Source: an uncultured Clostridia bacterium
Lineage (GTDB): Bacteria; Bacillota; Clostridia; TANB77; CAG-508
Direction: 5' to 3'
Assembly (NCBI GenBank): GCA_947588635.1
Contig: CANPYN010000006.1
Span: forward strand, 1-38,921
Length of the DNA stretch: 38,921 nt
Shown here: piece by piece, positions 7,689 through 17,289 of the stretch
Layout: every line of letters starts with the position of its first letter
Numbering within the stretch: the stretch's first letter is position 1
Position numbers and translations under genes: made by a program
Notes under the pieces: generated by a model
The model's database searches: none
Told to the model about the DNA's origin: nothing
What the model saw: the letters and a program-made list of their open reading frames with translations, nothing else

Positions 7689-7702
7689 AAGGAGGAAAGA
7701 AA

Positions 7703-8380
7703 ATGAAAAGAGGAAAAAGATATCTAGAAAGTGAAAAACTTATAGATAGAACAAAAAATTATGATGCAAAAGAGGCATTAGATGTAATTTGTAAAATGCC
7801 AAAACCAAAATTTGATGAAACAGTTGAATTACATGTTAAACTAGGTGTGGATTCAAAACAAGCTGATCAACAAGTAAGAGGAACAGTTGTGCTTCCAAAT
7901 GGTACAGGAAAAACACAAAGAGTATTAGTATTTGCAAAAGGCGATAAAGCTAAAGAAGCAGAAGCAGCTGGAGCAGATTTTGTTGGGGCAGAAGAATTAG
8001 TTCCAAAAATACAAAATGAAAACTGGTTTGATTATGACGTTATAGTAGCAACACCTGATATGATGGGAGTTATAGGAAGACTTGGTAAAGTATTAGGTCC
8101 TAAAGGATTAATGCCAAACCCAAAATCAGGAACTGTTACAATGGACGTAACTAAAGCAATAAATGAAATTAAATCAGGAAAAGTTGAATATAGATTAGAT
8201 AAAACAAACATTATACATTTAGGATTTGGAAAAGTTTCATTTGGAGCAGACAAATTATTAGAAAATTATAATACAGTAATGGAAGCAATTGAAAAAGCAA
8301 AACCAGCAGCTGCAAAAGGTCAATACATAAAAAGCGTTGCAGTAACTACATCAATGGGACCAAGCATTTATATTGCATAA
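7703..8380 (+). CDS. rplA: 50S ribosomal protein L1
   Basis: A 225-residue protein, near the usual 230, that binds 23S rRNA at the E site and represses its own mRNA. Motifs include [40 protein letters not shown] and the end SMGPSIYI. The ATG lies 6 bases after GGAGG. A probable L1-binding leader precedes it. There is no CGG in any frame that matters. Confidence 0.97.
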   Translation: MKRGKRYLESEKLIDRTKNYDAKEALDVICKMPKPKFDETVELHVKLGVDSKQADQQVRGTVVLPNGTGKTQRVLVFAKGDKAKEAEAAGADFVGAEELVPKIQNENWFDYDVIVATPDMMGVIGRLGKVLGPKGLMPNPKSGTVTMDVTKAINEIKSGKVEYRLDKTNIIHLGFGKVSFGADKLLENYNTVMEAIEKAKPAAAKGQYIKSVAVTTSMGPSIYIA

Positions 8381-8397
8381 TAAGCTGTGTTTACTTA

Positions 8398-8454
8398 CAA
8401 TAAATAGTGCCAAAGACAGTAGGCAAAAGCATAAGCCCTACCGAGGTAATTAAT
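8398..8454 (+). promoter_or_regulatory. Ribosomal protein L10 leader
   Basis: GTGCCAAAGACAGTAGGC and the later GCCCTACCGAGGTAATTA match the conserved parts of the L10(L12)4-binding leader found before rplJ in Firmicutes. Binding of L10-L12 favours the terminator that follows, so the rplJ-rplL mRNA is under feedback control. Confidence 0.8.
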
Positions 8455-8467
8455 AAAAGAGTAATAT

Positions 8468-8510
8468 AACTCTGTTAATTCCTCGTGTGGGATTAACAGA
8501 GTTTTTAAAT
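8468..8510 (+). terminator. Attenuator terminator in the rplJ leader
   Basis: A strong stem (AACTCTGTTAATT with GATTAACAGAGTT) is followed by a T-run. It sits between the L10 leader and rplJ, as expected for transcription attenuation. Confidence 0.8.
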
Positions 8511-8527
8511 TTTTATATATAAAACGA

Positions 8528-8576
8528 GGGACATTCCTCGAACTATGAGAAATACCCGTGTACCGAGGTTTGTCCA
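8528..8576. repeat. Dispersed palindromic repeat, family A, copy 2
   Basis: GGGACATTCCTCG and CCGAGGTTTGTCC pair around CTATGAG. It is the same family as 536-583, here inserted between the attenuator and rplJ. Confidence 0.75.
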
Positions 8577-8613
8577 TCAAACCTTGTAATTACCTTAAAG
8601 GGAGGTGAAAATA

Positions 8614-9123
8614 TTGGCTAGTGAAAAAATTCTAAATCGAAAGAAAGAGGAAGTATCAAAATTAGCAGAAAAAATAAAAGAAGCTAAAGTTGTACTTTTA
8701 ACAGATTACAGAGGTATAAATGTTGCAGATGTAACAGATTTAAGAGCAAAATTAAGATCATCTGAAGTAGAATACAAAGTTATAAAAAATAATATAACAA
8801 GAAGAGCTTTAGAAGAATGCAAAATAGAAGGACTTGAAGATGTTCTTGAAGGACCTACAGCAGTTATTATAGGAAATAATGATTATCTTGACGCATGTAA
8901 AACAATTTATGAATATGCAAAAGATAATGAATTCTATAAAATTAAAGGTGGTATCATAGATGGAAAGGTTGTTTCAACAGAAGAAATAATCACACTTGCA
9001 AAACTACCATCAAGAGAAACATTAATAAGCATGCTTGCTGGTGCGTTACTTGGAAATATTTCAAAACTTGCAGTTGCATTAGATCAAGTTAGATTGCAAA
9101 AGGAACAAACAGCAGAAGCTTAA
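8614..9123 (+). CDS. rplJ: 50S ribosomal protein L10
   Basis: A 169-residue protein. The N-terminal part binds 23S rRNA with L11, and the C-terminal helix carries L7/L12 dimers. Typical blocks are AKVVLLTDYRGINVADVTDLRAKLR (shown here in part as VLLTDYRGINV), EYKVIKNNITRRAL and GPTAVI. I chose the TTG at 8614, 8 bases after GGAGG at 8601-8605; the in-frame GTG at 8605 overlaps that site and cannot be the start. Confidence 0.95.
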   Translation: MASEKILNRKKEEVSKLAEKIKEAKVVLLTDYRGINVADVTDLRAKLRSSEVEYKVIKNNITRRALEECKIEGLEDVLEGPTAVIIGNNDYLDACKTIYEYAKDNEFYKIKGGIIDGKVVSTEEIITLAKLPSRETLISMLAGALLGNISKLAVALDQVRLQKEQTAEA

Positions 9124-9246
9124 AACAAATGAAAATCGGCACCTTGCACATTTTTCTTCAACTAATAAAATCCTCAACGTACTTTAGTACGCTTCCGGTT
9201 TTATTGTCTTGAAAAATGCACAATCTACCAATTTTGATTTGTTTTA
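9124..9246. repeat. Long palindrome, r-protein family, copy 3 (rplJ-rplL)
   Basis: The outer arms are AACAAATGAAAATCGG and CCAATTTTGATTTGTT, the next arms TGCACATTTTTC and GAAAAATGCACA, then AATAAAA and TTTTATT, with centre GTACTTTAGTAC. This is the best-paired copy. Between it and rplL two more small hairpins lie at about 9258-9280 and 9301-9320. Confidence 0.8.
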
Positions 9247-9351
9247 TAAAAAAATGACCTATTCTAAAGTAGTGATAGGATAAACAAAAAATTTAAAAAT
9301 AGGGTGGTGACCTAAGCACCAAAAATTAAATTTTAAAGGAGAGAAAATAAA

Positions 9352-9723
9352 ATGGCAGATATAGCAAAAATGTTAGAAGAAATAGACAGCTTAACAGTTG
9401 TTGAATTATCAGAATTAGTAAAAGGAATAGAAGAAAAATATGGAGTATCAGCAGTTGCAGCAGCAGCACCAGCAGCTGGTGGAGCTGCAGCAGGAGCAGC
9501 AGCTGAAGAAAAAACATCATTTGATGTTGTATTAAAAGAAGCTGGAGCAAACAAAATACCAGTTATAAAAGTTGTTAGAGATGCAACAGGATTAGGATTA
9601 AAAGAAGCAAAAGACTTAGTTGATGGAGCACCTAAAACAATTAAAGAAGGAGTTTCTAAAGAAGAAGCTGAAGAATTAAAAGCTAAATTTGAAGAAGCTG
9701 GAGCAACAGTTGAATTAGCTTAA
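9352..9723 (+). CDS. rplL: 50S ribosomal protein L7/L12
   Basis: A 123-residue stalk protein that recruits translation GTPases. The N-terminal dimerisation part ([20 protein letters not shown]) is followed by an Ala/Gly hinge at about 37-51 and the C-terminal domain with [19 protein letters not shown]. It is the last gene of the cluster; a terminator follows at 9743-9781. Confidence 0.98.
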   Translation: MADIAKMLEEIDSLTVVELSELVKGIEEKYGVSAVAAAAPAAGGAAAGAAAEEKTSFDVVLKEAGANKIPVIKVVRDATGLGLKEAKDLVDGAPKTIKEGVSKEEAEELKAKFEEAGATVELA

Positions 9724-9742
9724 GAGTTAATTTAATTATACT

Positions 9743-9781
9743 AAAAAAGGATTTTGAGGATATGTCTCAAAATCCTTTTTT
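9743..9781 (+). terminator. Intrinsic terminator after rplL
   Basis: AAAGGATTTTGAG and CTCAAAATCCTTT pair around a 7-base loop and end in a T-run. Confidence 0.9.
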
Positions 9782-9832
9782 CCTTAAAAGATTAAATTAT
9801 TGATAAATCCAAACGAATTACAATTTATTCAA

Positions 9833-9861
9833 TTGAAATATAAAAAAATATATAATATAAT
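9833..9861 (+). promoter_or_regulatory. Promoter of the MTA/SAH deaminase gene
   Basis: TTGAAA at 9833-9838, 17 bases, TATAAT at 9856-9861. Confidence 0.7.
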
Positions 9862-9893
9862 TAATCTAAATTAATTGAGTGAGGTAATTGTAT

Positions 9894-11181
9894 ATGAAAA
9901 TACTAATAAAGAATTGTAATTTAATATCTATGTCTGAAAACAGAGAAAAATACGAAAAATGTATAGATATATTAATAAATAATGATAAGATAGAAAAAAT
10001 TGAAAGAGATATAACTCAAGAAAATTGTGACAAAATAATTGATGCAAATGGTAAAATAGTTATGCCAGGCCTTATAAATACACATACACATATTCCAATG
10101 AGCATATTTAGAGATACATTAGATGGTTATGGCTTGCAAGAATGGTTAAATGATAAAATTTGGCCAATGGAAGATAAATTAACCGAAGAAGATATATATT
10201 ATGCTTCACTTTTATCATGTATTGAAATGATAAAAAGTGGAACTACTTGCTTTAATGACCAATATTTTATGACAGATTCTATTATTAAAGCAACTTTGAA
10301 AATGGGATTAAGAATACATTGTACAAGAACATTAATGGATATCAACGAAGATGGAGATGAAAGATTAAAGGAATTAGAAGAGTTAATAAATAAATATAAA
10401 GAATTGGGTGACAATGTAAAAATAAATGTAGGAATACACTCCTTGTATACATGTACTAAAGAGTGTGTAGAAAAAGCAGTTAAACTAGCTAAAAAATATA
10501 ATTTATATATACATATGCACTTTGCTGAAAATTCTAAGGAATTAGAAGATATTAAAAAACTACACAATACAAATATACCTATTGATTTATTACAAGAATA
10601 TTTTAAAGGTATGGATTTAGTTCTTGCACACTGTGTAAAAGTAAAACCAGAAGAAATGAACAAATTGAAAGATTTGAATTTAAGTGTAGCACATTGCCCT
10701 GTTAGCAATTTAAAATTAGGGTGTGGTATTGCCAGAATAAAAGATTTTATGGAAAATAGAATAAATGTAACTATTCGGAACTGATGGCCAAGGAAGTGGA
10801 AATAATTTAGACATGTTTAGTGCGATGTCGTATACAGCTTTACTTCAAAAAGGTATTAATGAGGATGCAAAATTGCTACCAGCTTATGATGTTATTAAAA
10901 TGGCAACAGTAAATGGAGCAAAAGCATTAAACATGGAAGATAAAATTGGTAGTATAGAAAATGGAAAACAAGCAGATTTAGTTATAATAGATTTAGAAAC
11001 AACAATGACAGAGCCAGTAAATGATGTGTTTTCAAACGTTGTATATAATGTTAGACCTAATAATGTACTTACAACAATTGTAAATGGGAAGATTATAATG
11101 GAAAATAAAAAAATCTATGGAATAGAAGAAAAAGAAATATATAAAAAGTGTAATGCTATAATAAAAAGACTACAAAACTAA
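9894..11181 (+). CDS. mtaD: 5-methylthioadenosine/S-adenosylhomocysteine deaminase (read through a +1 shift at CGG)
   Basis: Metal-dependent amidohydrolase, 428 residues after reconstruction, as in the family. It probably deaminates S-adenosylhomocysteine or methylthioadenosine; a related guanine deaminase or chlorohydrolase role is possible. Visible metal ligands are the HxH of NTHTHIPM, HMHFAEN and LAHCVKV. The first frame breaks at codon 295 (CGG at 10776-10778), with TGA two codons later. Skipping the C gives TIGTDGQGSGNNLDMFSAMS, where GTDG carries the catalytic Asp. The start is ATG 9894, 9 bases after GAGG; the in-frame TTG two codons earlier is too close. A terminator follows at 11205-11248. 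Confidence 0.88.
10776..10779 (+). other. In-frame CGGA, +1 frame site 2 (mtaD)
   Basis: ATT CGG AAC TGA becomes ATT (C) GGA ACT GAT. Restores Gly-Thr-Asp-Gly, the catalytic aspartate motif. Confidence 0.95.
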
Positions 11182-11204
11182 AGTATAAATAAATACTAAA
11201 AAAA

Positions 11205-11248
11205 GAGCGACTAATGAAGTGAAACTAATTTACTTTATTAATCGCCCT
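11205..11248 (+). terminator. Hairpin terminator after mtaD
   Basis: GCGACTAATGAAGT pairs with ACTTTATTAATCGC. A short T-rich run follows. Confidence 0.6.
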
Positions 11249-11340
11249 TATTTTGTTCAGTTCCTATGGATTTACTTTTATTAATAATTTTATATATACT
11301 TACCTCACATAATTAATTTAGCTTAATTATATTATATTTT

Positions 11341-12738
11341 TTATTTTATATCATAGTATGTATTACCTTCATGTTTTATTAACTCAACTTCAGCTTTGAG
11401 ACAAACTACTGGTCTCAAAGCAGCACTAACATAAGAATATCCTTTCGTTTGTTCATTTTCATCATTAAATGCTTGCCAAGAAGCAATTAGTGAGCCATTA
11501 TATGTTGCGAGAATTAAACTTTCACCAGAATAATTTGCAGCTGGAGAAGCTAACCAATAGGTATGACATGTATATGCTTGATTATTATTTTTATCTTCCA
11601 TATATGAAATCCTATGTGGAAAATACAATTCATCATAATAGCCTTCTTTTGTTTCTGGTTGCCCACTAACGTATTGCATATTAATATTAGTAGAATTTGG
11701 CTTGTCAGTATTTCCTACAAAATATCCATTATTATCTGTATTATTGCAATACAATTTAATATAATTTCCATCATGTTGATTCCAGCTATTAATCCACATT
11801 TCTATAGTTGGACCTCCAATTGCATATTCGGCGCCATAAGCAATAAAGCTTTCCCAGTTTTTGGTACATAATAAACTTGCTACACATTTTGAATTTGGAT
11901 TATCTTTATGAGCATTTATATCATATCCTGTAAATTCAAATAGTGACGGAAAGGAACATTCTTCGCTTCCTTCAATATTACAATTATATGTTGGGAGGTT
12001 TGATTCTTCCCAAATATCACAATAATATTTTCTTACTCCATTTACCTCTGTATTTTTCATTGATGATTTTTTAACAGCTTCTATTAAATTTGGATTGGAA
12101 TTAGGTACATAGTCTGCTGATATTAAAAATATATGCTCATTATCAGTATAAAATATTCTCCAATCATCACTAGTAATACCATCTCCATCTATGTCAATAT
12201 TATAATTAACATACTCCCCATAGTTAGATACATTTAGACTTTCTGCTGTTTGCATTAATCCACCATTATATATTTCTCCTATTATTATTTTTTGTTTTCC
12301 ATATTCTGAATTTGTTGTTAATTCTAGAGTTGATAAATCATCTGGTAACGGATTAGGAACATCATCAAAGTATTTTTCTAAAATTATTCTTAAATCTTCA
12401 TTTGAAATCTTTCCATCATTTTCTACTTGTTTTGATACTATGTCTTGTTCAACCATTTTTTTAATTTGTGTTATTTCCGTTTCTTTTTTTGCATGCTGTG
12501 CTGTTGAAAATAAGCCTCCATTAATAGAAATGGATACAGATACAGAAACTAATATTAACATTAATATTATAGTGATTATTAATGCTATTAAAGTTATTCC
12601 ATTTTTTGAGGTGAGATTTGAGTAAGCCTTCAAAGAATTTTTATTTTGGGTTTGTTCTTCGAAGTGTAGGTCGTCTTGGGTTACAATACCAATGTTTGTA
12701 TTGATTTCCTTACATAGTTTTGTTTTCTTTTTTAACAT
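11341..12738 (-). CDS. Pilin-like protein with type IV prepilin N-terminus and large C-terminal domain
   Basis: A 465-residue protein. At about residues 44-70 there is a prepilin-type segment (NGITLIALIITIILMLILV), preceded by an unusually long leader of about 45 residues. The segment should be cut by a prepilin peptidase and assembled into, or held in, the membrane. The large C-terminal part has WRIFYTDNEHIFLISADYV and ends with the block TYWLASPAANYSGESL and ALRPVVCL, seen in clostridial surface proteins of unknown function. No pilus assembly genes lie nearby. The ATG has GGAG upstream, and it has its own promoter (12835-12863). Confidence 0.75.
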   Translation of the reverse strand: MLKKKTKLCKEINTNIGIVTQDDLHFEEQTQNKNSLKAYSNLTSKNGITLIALIITIILMLILVSVSVSISINGGLFSTAQHAKKETEITQIKKMVEQDIVSKQVENDGKISNEDLRIILEKYFDDVPNPLPDDLSTLELTTNSEYGKQKIIIGEIYNGGLMQTAESLNVSNYGEYVNYNIDIDGDGITSDDWRIFYTDNEHIFLISADYVPNSNPNLIEAVKKSSMKNTEVNGVRKYYCDIWEESNLPTYNCNIEGSEECSFPSLFEFTGYDINAHKDNPNSKCVASLLCTKNWESFIAYGAEYAIGGPTIEMWINSWNQHDGNYIKLYCNNTDNNGYFVGNTDKPNSTNINMQYVSGQPETKEGYYDELYFPHRISYMEDKNNNQAYTCHTYWLASPAANYSGESLILATYNGSLIASWQAFNDENEQTKGYSYVSAALRPVVCLKAEVELIKHEGNTYYDIK

Positions 12739-12834
12739 TTATTTTCTCCTTTTCTTTTGTTTTCATATAACTATTACTGCCCTAGAGCTTTGCTTTTCTT
12801 AATTACAAATGCTATCTTATACATTTTCAAAATT

Positions 12835-12863
12835 ATTATATATACTTTATTTTTTGTTGTCAA
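12835..12863 (-). promoter_or_regulatory. Promoter of the pilin-like gene
   Basis: On the minus strand TTGACA (12863-12858), 17 bases, TATAAT (12840-12835). This is a perfect consensus, about 95 bases from the start codon. Confidence 0.8.
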
Positions 12864-12900
12864 TATTTTAACTTTTGTAAATTATCAAACAAAAAAACTA

Positions 12901-12929
12901 TTGACAAGAAAAAACAAAAAAATTATAAT
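12901..12929 (+). promoter_or_regulatory. Promoter of the repeat-rich unit 12935-13420
   Basis: TTGACA at 12901-12906, 17 bases, TATAAT at 12924-12929: a perfect consensus, divergent from the pilin-like gene. It points to the repeat-rich stretch and the small ORF at 13175. Confidence 0.8.
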
Positions 12930-12978
12930 AAATTAAACAAGATATAAATATTATTAAACATAATATATTACAAACACT

Positions 12979-13116
12979 GTAGGGGCGGACGACCCTGTCC
13001 GCCCGAAGAAAATGGATCTGCTCTGAATTCCCAATGTAGACAGGCAGATAAAAGGTTCAATATAATAAATATCGTATTTTTATGGAAATGTAGGCGGACA
13101 CGAGGCCCGCCCCTAC
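12979..13116. repeat. Repeat family B hairpins (GTAGGGGC), two copies in opposite orientation
   Basis: 12979-13004 reads GTAGGGGCGGACGACC then GTCCGCCC. 13090-13116 reads GTAGGCGGACACGAGG then CCGCCCCTAC. Both form short GC-rich hairpins that stand out in an AT-rich genome. Other copies lie at 4464-4489, 5539-5567, 13223-13247, 13286-13310, 13352-13377, 18290-18314 and 18341-18366. Confidence 0.75.
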
Positions 13117-13174
13117 AGATATAAAATATATTTGAACCTTTATAACAAAACCAAAGAAGAATAGGAGGAAACAC

Positions 13175-13423
13175 ATGTTAAAACAAATGAAAGAGACAAA
13201 TAACAAATCAATTGCAAACACCGTAGGGGCAGGCCTTTTGTCTGCCCAAAAAGAAAAAACTATTAACAAATCTATTGCAAATGCTGTAGGGGTCGCACCC
13301 CAGGGCGACCAACAAACAAAAAATATAAAGGATAAACCAACTGCAAACGCTGTAGGGGCAGACACGAATTTCTGCCCAAAACATATAAAAATGTCTCATT
13401 TTTTATGGGGCATTTTTAATTAA
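13175..13423 (+). CDS. Small ORF built from three repeat family B units
   Basis: 82 residues with a good GGAGG 7 bases before the ATG. The body is three copies of a unit translating as about NKSIANAVGA, spaced by polar residues, because three GTAGGGGC hairpins (13223, 13286, 13352) lie in the same frame. A perfect promoter (12901-12929) and a terminator-like hairpin (13387-13417) bound it. The peptide has no recognised domain. It may be a real peptide or an RNA-level repeat array that happens to be open. Confidence 0.35.
   Translation: MLKQMKETNNKSIANTVGAGLLSAQKEKTINKSIANAVGVAPQGDQQTKNIKDKPTANAVGADTNFCPKHIKMSHFLWGIFN
13387..13417 (+). terminator. Probable terminator of the repeat-rich unit
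   Basis: AAAAATGTCTCAT pairs with ATGGGGCATTTTT and ends in T residues. It overlaps the last codons of the 13175 ORF. Confidence 0.55.
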
Positions 13424-13459
13424 AATTTAAATAATTGAGATAGTATACATAACCAAGTC

Positions 13460-13488
13460 TTGACAAAATTGCTAAAAGATTATATAAT
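13460..13488 (+). promoter_or_regulatory. Promoter of the NlpC/P60 gene
   Basis: TTGACA at 13460-13465, 17 bases, TATAAT at 13483-13488: full consensus, about 33 bases before the start codon. Confidence 0.85.
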
Positions 13489-13521
13489 TACCGAATAAAA
13501 AATTATAAGGAGAGGACTTTA

Positions 13522-14848
13522 ATGAATAACTTAAAAAGAATTTGGACAATAGCTATACGGTGGATTAATTTTATTTACTACCATATCTTTTGCAGCAATA
13601 GGAATAGTAAATGCACCAAATGGCTTAGTACTAAGAGAAAAAGCATCTAAATCAAGTGATCCAATAACTACAGTAAGTGATAAAGAAGAAATAGAGATAT
13701 TAGAAAAAGATGGAGAATGGTATAAGGTTAAATACAATAATTATGAAGGTTATTTATTTGCTGAGTATGTAGATGCAGAAGCAGAAGAAAAAGAAGAACC
13801 TACCGAGGAACCTAAAGAAGAACAAAATAAAACTGAAGAAAATACAAATAATAATGAAAATAAGTATCCACAAAAACAAAAGGTTAAGGCTGATTTAAAA
13901 ATATATACTATACCATCAATTACTGCAAGAGTTATAGAAAATATCAAAAAAAATACTGAAATAACTGTTAATTACGAACTAAATAATTGGGTAAATATTA
14001 CTTATGGAAAAAATAAGGGATGGATAAGAAAATATTTTATAAATGGTGCAGGAGCATCAGTACAAACAGACGATTCTAAAACAGAAAATACAGTATCAGA
14101 AGATAAAACAGACAATACTACTGCAACAGTAGAAAATAAAAAAGGATATGTAAATGTAAGTAATTCTGCTAATATAAGAGAAAAGGCTAGCACTTCTTCA
14201 AATGTAATAGATACACTTCTTAGAAATGCAGAAGTAACAATTATTGGAGAAGAATCAGACTTCTATAAAATAAAATATAATAATATTACAGGATATATAT
14301 CAAAATCCTTAGTATCAGATAATCCTGTTGCAGATGTTACAAGCAGAAGTTCTTCTAAAGAAAGAAAAGAAAGTACAAATAAAAGTAATACTACGTCATC
14401 AACTAAAAGTACAAAATCTAGTGTAAAAACAAAAAGCAATAGCAGTAAATCAACAAATACTTCAAATTTATCTTCAGGAAACAGTATTGTTTCATTTGCA
14501 AAAAAATACATAGGATATAATTACACTTATGGTGGTGAAAGTCCAAAAACAGGATTTGATTGTTCAGGATTTACATATTATGTGTTTAAGTCATGTGGAT
14601 ATTCAATTGGAAGAACTTGTCAACCACAATCTACAGCAGGTACAAAAGTATCAAGAAAAAATTTATCCGCAGGAGATTTAATATTTTTTAATAATGGATC
14701 TGGCGGAACTATAGGTCATGTTGGAATATACATTGGTGGAGGTAATTTTATTCATTCAGAGAATAGTAGAACAGGTGTTAAAATAGATAGTATAAACAGC
14801 GGATATTATAATAGATATTATTATACAGCAAGAAGAATAGTAAAATAG
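13522..14848 (+). CDS. Secreted SH3-NlpC/P60 peptidoglycan hydrolase (read through a +1 shift at CGG)
   Basis: 441 residues after reconstruction. The ATG at 13522 has AAGGAGAGG upstream. Codon 13 is CGG (13558-13560); skipping its C joins MNNLKRIWTIAI to GGLILFTTISFAA, a normal signal peptide. Three bacterial SH3 domains follow (about 30-85, 113-165, 212-272), each with an LREK- or NIREK-like start, then a Ser/Thr/Lys linker (about 275-320). The NlpC/P60 domain (about 325-441) has Cys347 in FDCSGF and His399 in GHVGIYIG. It cuts stem peptides in the cell wall. Without the shift only a short peptide would be made, and no plausible start lies downstream until inside the catalytic domain. Confidence 0.88.
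13558..13561 (+). other. In-frame CGGT, +1 frame site 3 (NlpC/P60 signal peptide)
   Basis: ATA CGG TGG becomes ATA (C) GGT GGA. This is the only site followed by T rather than A. It lies at codon 13, in the signal peptide. Confidence 0.88.
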
Positions 14849-14880
14849 GGGGAACTTTGTTTATATTGGAGTGATAACAA

Positions 14881-17236
14881 ATTAAAAGACCAATAATGAT
14901 ATGTACATTTGGATATTTAATAGGAATAATTTATGGGCTATACTTTAAAAAAAGTATAGCTTTTATTTTACCTGTTTTATATTTAATTTATATAATATAT
15001 AAGTTAAATATAAATAGATATAAAATCTTAAAATATTTAAAGGTAATTTTTAATAATAATATTATTTTTCTTGTAATCGTATCTTCATTATTTTCTAATA
15101 CTTATCTATTATACTTAAATTCAAAATATAATAATTTTTATAAAAACCCACCAACTACGATTAAAACAGAAGCTATAGTAGTTCGGAGATGTATTAGAAA
15201 AAGAATATAACTATACATATATAATAAAAATTAAAGAAGGAGAGTATAGTGGTAAAAAATTTTATTTATTAGCAAATAAAAAGAATCAAAAATTAAACTA
15301 CGGAGACTTAATAAAAATAAGTGGAGAGTATATAGAACCAGATGTAGCAAGAAATTATAAAGGATTTAATTATAGAGAGTATTTAAAAACAAAAAAGATA
15401 TATGGAAGTATTAAAGCTAATAGTATAGGGATTATTCAAAAAAACAACTTGAACAGTGTTCTTCTATTATCTAATAAAATAAGAAATCAAATAATAAATA
15501 CAGCTGATAAACTTCTACCACAGGAAACAAGTAAATTGTTAATTGGTATATTAATTGGAGATAAATCGGAAATATCAGAAGATATAATACAGAACTTTAA
15601 AATTAGTAATTTATCACATATGCTTTCAGTATCTGGAGCACACACAGCATATATAATAATGGGGATAACATACATATTAAGTAAAAGTAAAACGCCAAAA
15701 AAATGTATATATATTATTACAATATTAGTCTTAATTTTATTCATGTTTATAACGAACTTTACTGTTTCTGTAACAAGAGCATGTTTTATGAGTATAATAG
15801 TTTTAGGTGGAAGGTTAATATATAGAAAGAATGATTTTTATACATCAATATCAATTTCATTATTAATTATTTTGTTAATAAATCCATTTTCTATTAATGA
15901 AGTAGGTTTGCAACTTTCATATTTAGGTACAATTGGAATTATATTGTTTAATAAAAATATTGAAAAAATTTTGAACAAAATAAAAATACATAACAAAATA
16001 TCAAAAATCCTATCAGTTACAATATCTGCTCAAATAATGATAATGCCAATAATGGCATTTAGATTTAATACCGTCTCATTAACATTTTTTATTTCAAATC
16101 TTTTAGCAACTCCGTTTTTAGGAATAAATATAATTTTAGGATTTATCACAATTTTTGTATCCCTAATTTCTTTTTCTTTAGCAAAAATATTTGCAATACC
16201 TTTAAATTTGAGCCTTAAAGCACTAATATTAATTTCTAGTTTTATTGCAAAATTTCCTTTAAGCAGTATTTTAATAAAAACACCATATTTAATTTCAATA
16301 ATATTTATATATTGTATAGTTTTAATGTTGAATTATATTTTTACAATATATAATTCGAAAACAAATTTAAGATTATTTCAAAAAAAAATATTAAAAAGAA
16401 AAAATATAAAAGCTTTTTTGTCAATTATTACAATTATTATAATTTTGTTCAATACAGTTTCATTTTTCTATTTATTGATTCCGAAAGACTTAAAAATATA
16501 TTTTATTGATGTAGGACAAGGCGATTCGTGTCTAATTATTACACCAAACAATAAAAAAATATTAATAGACGGAGGAGAAGGAAAAACAGATATACTTTTA
16601 TCCTATTTATTGGATAGAAGAATAACAAGTATTGATTATGTAATAATTTCACATTTTGATAGTGACCATTGTAATGGACTAATAGATGTAATTCAAAAAT
16701 TAAATATAAAGAATATCTTAATATCTAAACAAGCATATTTTTGCGATGAGTACAAAAATATAGCTAATATCATAAATTCAAGAAAGATTAAAGTCACTTT
16801 TGTAAAACAAGGAGATAAATTAAATATTGATACAAATATAAATTTAAAAATATTTTATCCTCCCGAAAATTTAGAGTATGACGATTTAAATAATAATTCT
16901 ATAGTTTTAAAGATTACATATAATAAATTTTCAATTTTATTTACAGGTGATATAGAGAAATCAGAACAAAATCTTTTAAATATGTATAAAAATAATGAGT
17001 TAAAAAGTAATATTATAAAAATAGCACATCATGGTTCAAAGACATCTTCGAGTCAAGATTTTATAAATGCTGTAGACCCTGAAATTGCATTAATAGGAGT
17101 AGGAAAAAATAATAAATTTGGACATCCAAACAAAGAAGTATTAGAAAGATTAAAAAGTATAAATTGCAAAATATATAGAACAGATATAATGGGAGAAATA
17201 GAAATTAGAGTAAACAAAGAAGGAAAATTAAGATAA
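14881..17236 (+). CDS. comEC: ComEC/Rec2 DNA-uptake channel protein (read through a +1 shift at CGG)
   Basis: 784 residues after reconstruction, the family's normal size. ComEC imports single-stranded DNA in transformation. The N-terminal membrane helices and the OB-like outer part (residues 20-180) are interrupted at codon 102 by CGG (15184-15186); skipping the C gives VVVGDVLEKEYNYTYIIKI. The Competence membrane domain follows (LSHMLSVSGAHTAYI), then the metallo-beta-lactamase-like domain (IDVGQGDSCLI, ISHFDSDHCNGL, KIAHHGSKTSSS). An ATT at 14881, 9 bases after GGAG, would give the family-typical Met-Lys-Arg-Pro start. The first ATG, at 14896, is 24 bases from that site. Other competence genes are not in the window. 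Confidence 0.9.
15184..15187 (+). other. In-frame CGGA, +1 frame site 4 (comEC)
   Basis: GTT CGG AGA becomes GTT (C) GGA GAT. The new frame is open for 88 codons before any usual start codon, so it is not an independent gene. Confidence 0.93.
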
Positions 17237-17289
17237 ATAATTGTATATTTTATCTAAATGCTGGAAAAGATAAAATTGGTGATGGTAAA

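Noticed and set aside
12968..13399. Several minus-strand ORFs over the GTAGGGGC repeats
   Set aside because: They overlap each other and the promoters, have no ribosome binding sites, and read the reverse of the repeat hairpins.
14582..14848. A separate short NlpC/P60 gene starting at GTG 14582
   Set aside because: It would begin after the catalytic cysteine; the frame is open far upstream to the CGG at 13558.
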